The translations under genes were made by a program, and so were the position numbers. A stretch of DNA of 64,000 bases from Lewinella sp. W8. GTDB taxonomy: Bacteria; Bacteroidota; Bacteroidia; Chitinophagales; Saprospiraceae. This document shows positions 15,970 through 24,628 of the stretch, one piece after another (position 1 is the stretch's first letter; every line of letters begins with the position of its first letter). Location of the stretch: the NCBI RefSeq assembly GCF_004375085.3, contig NZ_SNAQ03000004.1:186001-250000 (forward strand). The letters are read 5' to 3'. The notes beneath the pieces were generated by a model, which was not told the origin of the DNA, ran no database searches, and saw only the letters and a program-made list of their open reading frames with translations.

Positions 15970-16524
15970 TCACCGTTTCCTCCGGTACATCACGTCGGAA
16001 CGCAGGACGTATTTAATGCCTTCCCGAAGTTGTTCTCCTTCGTGGGACAACTGGTGATTGAAGATGAGCAGCTTTCCCGTTCGGGGAACAATGGTATACT
16101 CCCGGAATCGCGTGGCCCCACCCTTCATGCCCTCGTTGAGGTAGACCATGAAGGTGAATTCACTCCACTCGTTGGTGTTCTTGATGTAGGACCCGTCCTG
16201 ATGCATCCGAAACTGTTGACCGGGATGGTAACGATAAAAACGGAAACGGGTATTCATGCCCATTGCCACAACCCGATCCAACTCCGCGGGCACGAAATCT
16301 TGCGCGCGCTGCCAAAGCGCATCGGCTAAATCCGGGGCGTCATAAATCACCCGATCGTTGTTGCGGACACTAAGGTTGAGGTGCTGCACCCTACCCGGTC
16401 CGATCTTCGCCTTTTCGTAGCCCCGCGCCTCGCTGAAATCAATCCAGTGTTGACATTCTTCGGGGGTGAAAAAATCCTTGACCGTCCAGATTCCCGGAGC
16501 GATGGTTTTTAGGGTAGGTGTCAT
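15970..16524 (-). CDS. 2-oxoglutarate/Fe(II) oxygenase, prolyl-4-hydroxylase-like
   Basis: This 184-residue protein has the iron triad as His108 and Asp110 (MHQDGSY) and a distal His161 (LSHEGEQL), with Lys171 or Arg175 (GIKYVLRSDVMY) placed to bind 2-oxoglutarate. The FFTPEECQHWIDF start segment is typical of procollagen-hydroxylase-like bacterial enzymes. It should hydroxylate a protein or peptide side chain, but the substrate is unknown. The gene stands alone between two nearly identical direct repeats of about 260 bases, as if it were an insertable unit, and its direction is opposite to both neighbours. Confidence 0.85.
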   Translation of the reverse strand: MTPTLKTIAPGIWTVKDFFTPEECQHWIDFSEARGYEKAKIGPGRVQHLNLSVRNNDRVIYDAPDLADALWQRAQDFVPAELDRVVAMGMNTRFRFYRYHPGQQFRMHQDGSYIKNTNEWSEFTFMVYLNEGMKGGATRFREYTIVPRTGKLLIFNHQLSHEGEQLREGIKYVLRSDVMYRRKR

Positions 16525-16603
16525 GGAAAAGGTTTTAATCGGTAATAAAGAGTTGCCTAAAAATAACGTCCCGTTAAGGTCAATTGGTTGCCTGACCAGC
16601 GAA

Positions 16604-16865
16604 GCGTTCCTCGGATGTCTCCGGAGCCACGCGACGGGTCATCCGAGGCATCGCGGGTTCCCCGCAAAAGCTAATTCCATCAATGACCGCGACGCATCGG
16701 ATCAGCTCGCTGTGCTCGACGGATTCGATGAGCGCTGGTGGGTTATTGAAACCATTTTCGTGAATACCGCAGAGACAAGGCATGCCTTGTCTCTGCGGGG
16801 CACACCAATTCTCTCCCCCGCGATTCCCGAAGGAATCGCCCTCCTGAATCCTAAATCCTCAAACC
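16604..16865 (+). repeat. Long intergenic repeat block, right copy flanking the oxygenase gene
   Basis: This is the direct repeat partner of 15686-15955. Its family 1 palindrome at 16769-16796 has arm GCAGAGAC instead of GTAGAGCC and stays perfectly paired. The second palindrome is at 16820-16839. A GGCACCCGCGCCCCGTCGCC motif follows at 16930, about 108 bases before the lysS start. Confidence 0.85.
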
Positions 16866-17037
16866 TCTCCTTTCGGCCATCGGCCGAAACTTTTTCTCCC
16901 CGCCAACCATTGCCCTTGGACATGTTTTCGGCACCCGCGCCCCGTCGCCCTGATCCATCCAGACATGCTGGTGACCGGAGATATTCCCGTACTACCGCCG
17001 CATGGCTTACCTTCGCGGTGCTAAAACGCAAAATTGT

Positions 17038-18597
17038 ATGGAACGCAGCGAGCAGGAACTCGTCCGTAGGGAAAACTTGCAAAAGATTCGTGACCTGGGC
17101 ATCGAGCCGTATCCCGCGGCTACTTTCCCCGTCACCCATCTGGCCGCCGACATTAAAGCCAACGTCCAGGAGGACGCCGAAGGTAAGGTGACTAACTTCC
17201 AGGAGGTTACCCTGGCCGGCCGCATCATGAGCCGTCGGGTGATGGGAAAGGCCAGCTTTGCCAACCTGCAGGACAGCTCCGGACGCATCCAGCTTTACGT
17301 CTCCCGCGACGACATCGCTCCGGGCGAGGACAAGTCCCTCTACAACGACCTGTTCAAGAAGTATCTGGACCTCGGTGACTTCATCGGCGTCTCCGGCTTC
17401 GTCTTCAAGACCCGCACCGGAGAAATCAGCGTGCACGTCAAGGAATTCACCTTCCTGAGTAAGAGCCTGCGCCCCCTGCCGGTGGTGAAGACCGACGACG
17501 AGGGCAACGTCTACGATGCCTTCTCGGACCCCGAGTTGCGCTACCGGATGCGTTACGTTGACCTAACGGTCAACCCCCAGTACAAGGAAATCTTCCGCAA
17601 GCGTAGTCGCCTCATCACGGCCATGCGCTCCTTCCTGGATGACCTCGGGCTGATGGAGGTGGAAACCCCCATCCTGCAGCCCATCCACGGGGGTGCCGCC
17701 GCCCGGCCGTTCAAGACGCACCACAATACGCTGGACGTGCCCATGTACCTGCGCATCGCCAACGAGCTTTACCTCAAGCGGCTCATCGTCGCCGGCTTCG
17801 ACGGCGTCTACGAGTTCGCCAAGATGTTCCGCAACGAGGGCATGGACCGCACCCACAACCCCGAGTTCACCGCCGTGGAATTCTACGTGGCCTACAAGGA
17901 CTACGACTGGATGATGACCACCTGCGAGAACCTGCTGGAACACGCCGTGGGTGCCGTCAATGACGGCAACACCAAGGTAAGGGTGGGCGAGAACGAGATC
18001 GACTTTAAGGGGCCCTACCGCCGGCTGACGATGGCGGACGCCATCATGGAGTACACCGGCGAAAACATCCGCGGAGCGGATGAAGCCGCCCTGCGCGACA
18101 TCTGTAAGCGTCTGCACATCGAGGTGGACGACACCATGGGCCGCGGCAAGCTCATCGACGAGATTTTCGGCGAAAAGGTGGAGGGGCACCTGATCCAGCC
18201 CACCTTCATCATCGACTATCCCATCGAGATGTCACCGCTGACCAAGAAGCACCGCAGCGAAGAAGGGCTCGTGGAGCGCTTTGAACTGATGGTGAACGGC
18301 AAGGAGGTGGCCAACGCCTACTCGGAGCTCAACGACCCCATCGATCAGCGCGAACGCTTCGAAGACCAGCTCAAGCTGGCCGAGCGCGGCGACGATGAGG
18401 CCATGGCCATGGACGAAGACTTCCTCCGCTCCCTGGAATACGGCATGCCCCCCACGGCGGGCATTGGTATCGGCATTGACCGCCTGGTCATGATGATCAC
18501 CGGCCAGACGAGTATCCAGGAAGTACTCTTCTTCCCCCAGATGAAGCCCGAACGTGACGGCCAGGCCGAAGCCGATGACGACAACGACGACGATTAA
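17038..18597 (+). CDS. lysS: Lysyl-tRNA synthetase, class II
   Basis: The 519-residue enzyme charges tRNA-Lys. It has the OB-fold anticodon-binding domain (about 50-150: [21 protein letters not shown]) followed by the class II core. Motif 2 reads [19 protein letters not shown] and motif 3 [13 protein letters not shown]. The start [13 protein letters not shown] is preferred over an ATG 12 codons upstream, since the family begins there. The C-terminus is an unusual all-acidic tail (DDDNDDD). A terminator follows directly. Confidence 0.96.
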   Translation: MERSEQELVRRENLQKIRDLGIEPYPAATFPVTHLAADIKANVQEDAEGKVTNFQEVTLAGRIMSRRVMGKASFANLQDSSGRIQLYVSRDDIAPGEDKSLYNDLFKKYLDLGDFIGVSGFVFKTRTGEISVHVKEFTFLSKSLRPLPVVKTDDEGNVYDAFSDPELRYRMRYVDLTVNPQYKEIFRKRSRLITAMRSFLDDLGLMEVETPILQPIHGGAAARPFKTHHNTLDVPMYLRIANELYLKRLIVAGFDGVYEFAKMFRNEGMDRTHNPEFTAVEFYVAYKDYDWMMTTCENLLEHAVGAVNDGNTKVRVGENEIDFKGPYRRLTMADAIMEYTGENIRGADEAALRDICKRLHIEVDDTMGRGKLIDEIFGEKVEGHLIQPTFIIDYPIEMSPLTKKHRSEEGLVERFELMVNGKEVANAYSELNDPIDQRERFEDQLKLAERGDDEAMAMDEDFLRSLEYGMPPTAGIGIGIDRLVMMITGQTSIQEVLFFPQMKPERDGQAEADDDNDDD

Positions 18598-18610
18598 TTA
18601 CTTCCCCGAG

Positions 18611-18650
18611 CCGCCCGATTGCCCCGAGTAGTCGGGCGGTTGCTTTTGCA
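18611..18650 (+). terminator. Intrinsic terminator after lysS
   Basis: CCGCCCGA pairs with TCGGGCGG, followed by TTGCTTTTG. It lies 14 bases past the lysS stop and just before lgt. Confidence 0.65.
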
Positions 18651-18663
18651 CCAAGTAACGCCT

Positions 18664-19467
18664 ATGCTAGCCTACATTACCTGGGACGTTTCCCCCGAAA
18701 TCATTCAGCTCGGCCCCCTTTCCCTGCGGTGGTACGGTCTCATGTTCGCCTTTGGTTTCATGATCGGCTTCAGTCTGGTGCGACGGATGTTTCTGGCCGA
18801 AGGCGCCCCGGAAAAGTGGCTGGACTACGTATTCTACCTCCTCATCGCCGGCACCATCCTCGGCGCCCGCCTCGGTCACGTCCTCTTCTACCAGCCGGAA
18901 TACTACTTCAATAACCCCGGCGACATCTTCAAAATCTGGGAGGGTGGACTCGCCAGTCACGGCGGCGTCATTGGGGTCGTTACCGCCCTGTGGGTATTCA
19001 GCAAATACGTTAGTAAAAAATCCTTTTTCTGGATCAGCGACAAAGTCGCTGCCCCCATCGCCCTGGTCGGCGCCATGATCCGCTTCGGTAACCTGATGAA
19101 CTCCGAGATTGTCGGCACGCCCAGCGACGCCCCCTGGGCCTTCCACTTCGTCAACGCCGCCCGCGAAAGCCTCGCCGACGTGCCCCGCCACCCCGTCCAG
19201 CTCTACGAACTACTGGGCTACTTTGGCATCTTCATCCTCCTGCTCTGGCTCTACTGGAAACGGGACGCCTGGAAAGCGCCCGGCTACCTCACCGGCCTCT
19301 GGTTTGTGGGCATCTTCGGCACTCGCTTCGTTTGGGAATACTTCAAAAGCGACCAGGGCGGCTTCGGCGTGGCCCTCACCACGGGGCAGTGGCTCAGCAT
19401 CCCCCTTGTCCTCATCGGCGCCTGGATGATGTACTCCAGTAAGGACCGGGGGTATGCGGAGGTTTGA
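18664..19467 (+). CDS. lgt: Prolipoprotein diacylglyceryl transferase
   Basis: Lgt attaches diacylglycerol to the lipobox cysteine of prelipoproteins in the inner membrane. The 267-residue protein has about seven hydrophobic segments, the GGLASHGGVIG segment with the conserved His, and the signature RFGNLMNSEIVG with Arg, Asn and Glu in place. The start MLAYITWDVSPE is chosen; an upstream in-frame start overlaps the lysS terminator. This is the canonical Lgt of the window, serving the lipoproteins here; compare the divergent paralogue at 48071-48808. Confidence 0.95.
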   Translation: MLAYITWDVSPEIIQLGPLSLRWYGLMFAFGFMIGFSLVRRMFLAEGAPEKWLDYVFYLLIAGTILGARLGHVLFYQPEYYFNNPGDIFKIWEGGLASHGGVIGVVTALWVFSKYVSKKSFFWISDKVAAPIALVGAMIRFGNLMNSEIVGTPSDAPWAFHFVNAARESLADVPRHPVQLYELLGYFGIFILLLWLYWKRDAWKAPGYLTGLWFVGIFGTRFVWEYFKSDQGGFGVALTTGQWLSIPLVLIGAWMMYSSKDRGYAEV

Positions 19468-19494
19468 GGTTTTAGGATTGAGGATCAAGGGGAG

Positions 19495-19561
19495 GCGATT
19501 CCTGAGGAATCGCGGCTGATTGTTGGGCGTGGCCGTTGCAACAAGGCATGCCTTGTTGCAA
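19495..19561 (-). repeat. Family 1 palindrome pair, copy 4 (reverse orientation)
   Basis: The GCGATTCC/GGAATCGC palindrome (19495-19513) precedes the core palindrome at 19536-19561, whose arms are TTGCAAC and GTTGCAA around AAGGCATGCCTT. The order is reversed relative to copies 1-3. It lies between the convergent ends of lgt and the membrane-protein gene. Confidence 0.75.
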
Positions 19562-19620
19562 TAGTATGCCTGATCGCTGAATAAAAATTATCACAGCACC
19601 TCACCCGGTTCATCATTTCC

Positions 19621-19677
19621 GTAGCAACGGCCGTATCCGTTGACCGGATGCCTTTCGCCGGATAAATCCGGCGCTAC
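19621..19677 (+). repeat. Three-stem repeat, family 2 copy 1
   Basis: The outer stem GTAGC/GCTAC encloses a variable stem (AACGG...CCGTT type) and a fixed stem CGCCGGATAAATCCGGCG at 19656-19673. The same layout recurs at 63907-63962 and the fixed stem again, imperfectly, at 45514-45531. The rest of this gap (19710-19825) holds two further hairpin repeats: CTCGAAGCGTCCGC...GGACCTTTGAGCGTC and CCTCGGATGACC...CTCCGGAGACAGCCGAGG. Confidence 0.7.
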
Positions 19678-19859
19678 TGAAACGACAATGATCATTGGCC
19701 AGCGACTCCCTGCGTCCTCGAAGCGTCCGCAGGACCTTTGAGCGTCGCGTCGGGGTAGGTTTTTCTAATCCCGCGACACCTCGGATGACCCGGCGCTTCG
19801 CTCCGGAGACAGCCGAGGAGCGCTACTCTTTTCACTTCATTCTTCCATCTTCATTCTTC

Positions 19860-20435
19860 CTACTTCCCCAACCCTTCCAACCGCTCCCGCAACACCGCCC
19901 AGTGCTGCGCAAAGAAGAAGGGCCGGAGTAGGTGTACTTCCTTGCCCTCGTCCGACGTAACCACGATCCGGCGGTCGGTGGCGTCTACGGAAGCGATGCG
20001 GAACAGCGGCACGCGGTAGGGAGCCCGGAAGCCCGTTTTGGCTTCCAGTTGCACGTCGTCCAGGCGAATCTTGAAGAGGCCGCGCAGCAGGAACAGAAAC
20101 AACACGGGGACCAACAGCAGGTTCCCCGGATGCAGCAGCTGGGGGCCAACTTGCTGGTAGATCAGGACCACCGGATAGGCTACCAGAGTGAAGGCGGCCA
20201 TGAAGAAGGTGGCGTTGCGCATGGGGAACAGGTGCCCCCGCCGATAATCCCGGTACAACACGCCCGCTTCCAGGGCACCACTGAGGAAAGCCATGCCGGA
20301 GAGGATGCCCGCCGTCCAGAGCATCCAGGACGCGGGAAGCTCCGTCCGGAACTGGTACATCCAGATCACCAGGATCACGACCAGGAGGGCCGCAACGATG
20401 CCAATCTTTTGGTAGGGTGCCAGGTGCTTCATCAT
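19860..20435 (-). CDS. Membrane protein with C-terminal PH-like region
   Basis: The 191-residue protein has four hydrophobic segments in its first 130 residues (for example IGIVAALLVVILVIWMY and LLLVPVLFLFLL). They are followed by a soluble stretch, IRLDDVQLEAKTGFRAPYRV...IASVDATDRRIVVTSDEG, resembling bacterial PH-like membrane-associated domains. The ATG overlaps the stop of the preceding gene (ATGATGA), so the two are translationally coupled; a TTG start a few codons upstream is less likely. Function unknown. Confidence 0.6.
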   Translation of the reverse strand: MMKHLAPYQKIGIVAALLVVILVIWMYQFRTELPASWMLWTAGILSGMAFLSGALEAGVLYRDYRRGHLFPMRNATFFMAAFTLVAYPVVLIYQQVGPQLLHPGNLLLVPVLFLFLLRGLFKIRLDDVQLEAKTGFRAPYRVPLFRIASVDATDRRIVVTSDEGKEVHLLRPFFFAQHWAVLRERLEGLGK

Positions 20436-21298
20436 ACTTCGCAAATCCGCAGACCTTCGTTGAGGGCCTGGATTTTGTCTTCGTAAGTGGGGATAAATTC
20501 CTGGGCCACGTAACCGGTAAAGCCCGTTTCGTGGATCGCCCGGATAATGGCGGGGTAATTCAGTTCCTGGCTGTCGTTAATCTCGTGGCGACCGGGCACG
20601 CCGCCCGTGTGGTAGTGCCCGATGTAGTCGGCGTACTTCCGGATGGTGGCGATGACGTCCCCTTCCATGATTTGCATGTGGTAGATATCGTAGAGCAACT
20701 TGAAGTTCGGGGAGTTGATCATTTCCGCCAGCGCCACGCCCCAGGAGGTGCGGTCGCACATGTAGTCGGGGTGGTTCACCTTGCTGTTGAGCAGTTCCAT
20801 CTGGATCAGGATGCCCGCCTCTTCGGCCAGCTTCACGATGGGCCGCAGGCCCACGGCGCAATTGCGCATCCCGTCGTAGTCGCTCATGCCCCGGCGGTTA
20901 CCGCTCATCACGATCAGGCTGGGGATTCCGTGGTCGGCCGCATCCTTGATGGCCTGGGTGTAGTTCTCCCGCAGGGACGCATGGTTCTTGGGGTCATTCC
21001 AGCCCTGATCGATGCTGAAGGTGCTCAGCGTACCCATCGCACAGGTCATGCCGTAGTTTTTCAGGATGGGCCACTGGTCAACGGTGGTCAGTTCCACGCT
21101 TTTCAGGCCAACTTCCTTGGACCGTTCGCAGAACGCCTCAAAGGGGATATCACTGTAGCACCAGTAGCAAGCGCTGTGGTTGGTTTGGGCGGTGGGGCTG
21201 ACCAGCCGGTCGGCCGCCTCCGTTGCCCGGAGTTGACGACTCATGGAGATGGCGCCCAGTCCGAGGGCAGCCGATTGTAGCGCTTTACGACGATTCAT
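20432..21298 (-). CDS. Sugar isomerase-like TIM-barrel protein with Tat signal (hydroxypyruvate isomerase family)
   Basis: The 288-residue product opens with a twin-arginine-like leader (MNRRKALQSAALGLGAISMS), so it is probably exported folded. The body is a xylose-isomerase-like barrel: a metal-binding Glu in ILIQMELLNSKVNHPDY, LLYDIYHMQIMEGD, IGHYHTGGVPGRHEI and a final Glu in GYVAQEFIPTY, the pattern of hydroxypyruvate isomerase relatives. A GTG two codons upstream is also open. It lies just downstream of the GMC oxidoreductase gene on the same strand, a common pairing in Bacteroidota sugar or polyol oxidation loci. Confidence 0.8.
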   Translation of the reverse strand: MNRRKALQSAALGLGAISMSRQLRATEAADRLVSPTAQTNHSACYWCYSDIPFEAFCERSKEVGLKSVELTTVDQWPILKNYGMTCAMGTLSTFSIDQGWNDPKNHASLRENYTQAIKDAADHGIPSLIVMSGNRRGMSDYDGMRNCAVGLRPIVKLAEEAGILIQMELLNSKVNHPDYMCDRTSWGVALAEMINSPNFKLLYDIYHMQIMEGDVIATIRKYADYIGHYHTGGVPGRHEINDSQELNYPAIIRAIHETGFTGYVAQEFIPTYEDKIQALNEGLRICEV

Positions 21299-21339
21299 AG
21301 ACACGTTGGTTTAGGGGTAAGTTAGGAAATTTTGCGGCG

Positions 21340-21410
21340 GTGCCAGTCCCGAGTTCCGAACCTCGTCGGGATCGTCGATTCAAATTGAATGCGACGAGCC
21401 GCAGGTGCCG
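21340..21410 (-). repeat. Upstream motif GCACCTGCG...CGTCGC, copy 2
   Basis: The reverse complement aligns with 13138-13210, sharing AATCGACGATCCCGACGAG and the flanking words. It lies 42-112 bases upstream of the TIM-barrel start, facing it, as the other full copy faces pepP. Confidence 0.55.
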
Positions 21411-21435
21411 AGAATTTTCCGGAGGGCCATGCCGA

Positions 21436-23151
21436 CTAGAGATTCCGCTTATTTAATTCCTTCACGGCGTGGTCGGCCGCCCGGGCCGTCAGGGCCATGT
21501 AGGTCAGGCTCGGGTTCACGCATCCCGCACTGGCCATCGCCGCGCCGTCCGTGACGTAGAGGTTACGACAGTTCCACACCTGGTTGTGCTTGTTGAGCAC
21601 GCTGGTCTTCGGATCGCGGCCCATGCGGGCCGCCCCCATTTCGTGGATGGAGAACCCGGGATGGGCTTCCGTTTCGTAGGGCGTAACGTTCTTTCCTCCC
21701 GCGGCTTCCAGCATCTCGGCGGCGTAGGCCTTCATGTCCTGGCGCATTGCCCGTTCGTTTTCCCCAAAGGCCACGTCCATGATCAGGGTGGGCAGTCCGT
21801 CCTGATCGAGGCGATCTTCGTTGAGGGTGACGCGGTTGTTGGGGTTGGGCAGGCATTCTCCGAAGCCCGTCATGCCCATGCTCCAGCCGCCCGGCTCCGC
21901 CAGGGCCGCCTTGAGCTCCGGCCCCGGCGAGATACTCAGTTCCCGAACCGTGCGGTACCACCCTTCCCGGGACCCACCGCCCTGGTAGCCGAATCCCCGC
22001 AGGTAGTCGCGTTGGCTATCTGGCCCCATGTTCACGAAGCGGGGAATGTAGAAGCCATTGGGGCGCCTCCCCTTGTAGTACTTATCCTCAAAGCCCTCAA
22101 ACTGGGCGCTAGCCCCGATTCGGTGGTGGTGGTCCATGATGTTGCGGCCCACCACGTCGTTGTCGTTGCCCAGTCCGTTCGGCTGGGCCGCAGACTTACT
22201 CGCCAGGAGAATCGCCGCCGAATTCAGCGTGGAAGCACACAAGAAAACTACCCCCCGACTGAAGAACTCCACTTCTTCCCCCGTAGTGGTCATCTTCACG
22301 CGCACGCCCGCGGCGCGCCGTTCATCGGCGTCGTAAATTATTTCCCGCACGGCCGCCCCGGGCACCAGGGTCATGTTTCCGGTGGCTTCGGCCACCGGCA
22401 GGGTGGCCGAATTGCTGCTGAAGTAGCCGCCGTAGGGACAGCCGCGCCGACAGCGATCGCGGTACTGACAGTTTCCCCGAGACCCCAGATGCACCTCGGG
22501 GTCGTAGGCCGTCAGGTGCGCCGCCCGCCCGGGGGTGACCCGCCGGTCGGGGAAGCGGGCGTGCACCCGGTCGCGCAGTACCTCCTCGACGCAGTTCAGG
22601 GGCATGGCCGGCTGAAAGGGGCCATCGGGCAGGTGCGCCAGGCCTTCGGCCTGGCCGCTGACCCCCACGAAGCGGGTTACGTAGTCGTACCAGTCCTTAA
22701 GGTCCCGGTAGCGGATCGGCCAGTCTACCCCGATGCCCTCGCGGGCGTTGGCCTCAAAGTCCAGGTCGGTCAGTCGGTAACACTGCCGCCCCCAGACGAG
22801 GCTTCGTCCGCCGGTCTGGTAGGCCCGAATCCAGTCAAAACGTTGCTTTTCCTCATAGGGGTATTCCCGGTCCTTCACGAAGTGGTGAATGTCGCTCTGC
22901 CGGGTGATGTAGTCCTTACGGCTGATGACGGGATAATCCCGCTGCTTCACCTCTTCGGGAATTTGGTTGTTGTGGGGCAGCTCCCAGTTGTCGAGGGTAG
23001 CCGTGGGGTAGTCGCCGTGCTTGATCAGTCGGCCCCGCTCCAGCACGAGGGTTTTCAGTCCTTTCCGACACAGTTCCATTGCCGCCCAGCCACCACTAAT
23101 GCCCGTGCCCACCACGATGGCGTCGTACGTATCCGCTTCTTTTCCTTGCAT
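21436..23151 (-). CDS. GMC family oxidoreductase (FAD-dependent)
   Basis: The 571-residue enzyme begins with an FAD Rossmann motif (DAIVVGTGISGGWAAMELCRKG then LVLERG) at about residues 8-35. A cysteine cluster, CQYRDRCRRGCPYGG, lies in mid protein, as in glucose/choline-type dehydrogenases of this branch, and the conserved C-terminal HEMGAARMG and NLYVTDGAAMASAGCVNPSLT motifs follow. The family oxidises sugars or polyols, usually with a small Tat-exported subunit; that partner gene is not adjacent. The start MQGKEADTYDAIVVG is preferred over an ATG 13 codons upstream. It is probably co-transcribed with the TIM-barrel gene. Confidence 0.88.
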   Translation of the reverse strand: MQGKEADTYDAIVVGTGISGGWAAMELCRKGLKTLVLERGRLIKHGDYPTATLDNWELPHNNQIPEEVKQRDYPVISRKDYITRQSDIHHFVKDREYPYEEKQRFDWIRAYQTGGRSLVWGRQCYRLTDLDFEANAREGIGVDWPIRYRDLKDWYDYVTRFVGVSGQAEGLAHLPDGPFQPAMPLNCVEEVLRDRVHARFPDRRVTPGRAAHLTAYDPEVHLGSRGNCQYRDRCRRGCPYGGYFSSNSATLPVAEATGNMTLVPGAAVREIIYDADERRAAGVRVKMTTTGEEVEFFSRGVVFLCASTLNSAAILLASKSAAQPNGLGNDNDVVGRNIMDHHHRIGASAQFEGFEDKYYKGRRPNGFYIPRFVNMGPDSQRDYLRGFGYQGGGSREGWYRTVRELSISPGPELKAALAEPGGWSMGMTGFGECLPNPNNRVTLNEDRLDQDGLPTLIMDVAFGENERAMRQDMKAYAAEMLEAAGGKNVTPYETEAHPGFSIHEMGAARMGRDPKTSVLNKHNQVWNCRNLYVTDGAAMASAGCVNPSLTYMALTARAADHAVKELNKRNL

Positions 23152-23242
23152 GATTTTTCTTATCCGGGGTAAACGTCCAAGGTACCCCAAATAGGACGTT
23201 GACCATCGGCCAACGCCATGATTTGTCCGTCAAAACATAACG

Positions 23243-23320
23243 GTAGAGACAGGGCATGCCCTGTCTCTGCTGCATGCCCTGTCACCAATTTACCGGCCAT
23301 GATTCCTCAGAAATCGCGTT
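23243..23320 (+). repeat. Family 1 palindrome pair, copy 5
   Basis: The core palindrome at 23243-23270 reads AGGGCATGCCCT with arms GTAGAGAC/GTCTCTGC, so even the core edge has changed on both sides at once. The second palindrome is degenerate (GATTCCTCAGAAATC, 23301-23315) and contains the stop codon of the metal-dependent hydrolase gene, meaning the element contributes that gene's C-terminal codons. Confidence 0.65.
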
Positions 23321-24548
23321 TCCTACCCTTCAACCGTTCCCAGAGGCGACCGAACAGGTCATTCTCGTCTTCCTGCGGGCCGGCAAATTCCCGGACAACC
23401 CGCACGGGATGCACCGAGGTGTCCACCTTCCAGCTGAAGATATAACTGGCCGGGTCTTCGGGATCTTCGTTGATGAGGCCGTAGCGCAGGTCATTGACCT
23501 GCAGGTAGCCACTATCCCGGGCAACCACGCCATAATAGCCCTGGGTGAACCACCGCAGAATGGCTACGTCACGGTCTTCGCCGTAGGGCGCCAGCCAGTC
23601 GTGATGACCGTTGATAGGCGTAAACTCATCAAATATCCGCTCCTCGTCCAGGAGGCTGTACTGACCGAAGTGGTACTGATCTCCCTCACTGCGGGCGGTC
23701 CCCGACCAGAGGACATTATTGAGAATACTGGGCGAGATCACCCGGTCTTCAGCGGTGATACCCGCCTGCTCCAGACTGTGCTCAAAGACGTAATCGACGT
23801 TGAAGTAATTGATGATCGTCAGGCCCAGATAGACCGAACTAACCACCAGTCCCGCCCGATTCAAACGCTGCCGCCAGGCCGAACCCTGCACCTGCGTCCG
23901 CGCCCAGATTAACAAGATCAGGAACGGGAGGGTGTAGAGAGGATCGGCCACGGAAATGGTGTTCCAGGCGACCCGCGTTTTACTGAAGGGCTCCAACAGC
24001 TGGGTGCCGTAGGCCGTAAAGCAATCCAGCAGGGGGTGGGTGACGATGGCCCAGAAGAAGAGTAGCGTCCAGCCCCGCCAGTCGGCGTTGGCGTTCTTTT
24101 TCGGGAAGCCCCGGATCCAACGCAGCAGGGCGATGACCAGGCAAATCCCCACGAAGGCGGCCGTCACCGCCGCCGTGATGGCCGGAATGTTCCTGATCTC
24201 TACCGGCATCAGCAAGGAACCGACGGTGAGCATGACGTAGAACGCCAGGATGAGCAGCGGATACAACGCAAGGTTATTCACCTTATCCTTCCAGGCACTT
24301 CCGCCATACAGTCGGTGGATGGCCAGGCCGATGAGCGGCGCGGCCAGGAAAGCAAAGGGAAGGCTGTGGGTGAAGGCCCGGTGGTAGGCAAGGGCACTCA
24401 TCGGGTCACTGACGACGTTGGCCATCACGTCCAGATCCGGCAGGGTACCCGCAATACCCCCCCAGAGCATGGCACGATTTCCAACTTTCCGGCCGAGTAC
24501 CGCTTCCCCGACGGCGGCCCCTAAAACGATCTGGGTTAATGAGTCCAT
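23307..24548 (-). CDS. Membrane-bound metal-dependent hydrolase (YdjM/DUF457 family)
   Basis: The 413-residue protein starts MDSLTQIVLGAAVGEAVLG, the signature opening of this family. It keeps the metal-binding GTLPDLDVMANV, YHRAFTHSLPFAFL and THPLLDCFTAYGTQLLEPF motifs, with several hydrophobic segments between. The last 150 residues form a soluble domain that is longer than the minimal family. It is an inner-membrane protein; the biochemical reaction is not established for the family. The C-terminal codons overlap a palindromic repeat. Confidence 0.8.
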   Translation of the reverse strand: MDSLTQIVLGAAVGEAVLGRKVGNRAMLWGGIAGTLPDLDVMANVVSDPMSALAYHRAFTHSLPFAFLAAPLIGLAIHRLYGGSAWKDKVNNLALYPLLILAFYVMLTVGSLLMPVEIRNIPAITAAVTAAFVGICLVIALLRWIRGFPKKNANADWRGWTLLFFWAIVTHPLLDCFTAYGTQLLEPFSKTRVAWNTISVADPLYTLPFLILLIWARTQVQGSAWRQRLNRAGLVVSSVYLGLTIINYFNVDYVFEHSLEQAGITAEDRVISPSILNNVLWSGTARSEGDQYHFGQYSLLDEERIFDEFTPINGHHDWLAPYGEDRDVAILRWFTQGYYGVVARDSGYLQVNDLRYGLINEDPEDPASYIFSWKVDTSVHPVRVVREFAGPQEDENDLFGRLWERLKGRKRDF

Positions 24549-24628
24549 ACGCCGGGAACGCGCGGCAGGGTGGATGGTTGGATTTTAGTAGGGTAGTTCT
24601 GTAGGCGGGCTAGAATTACGGTTAATTT

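Noticed and set aside
21469-23172. 567-codon plus-strand frame opposite the GMC oxidoreductase
   Set aside because: It mirrors a gene with clear FAD and GMC motifs and shows no protein-like features of its own.
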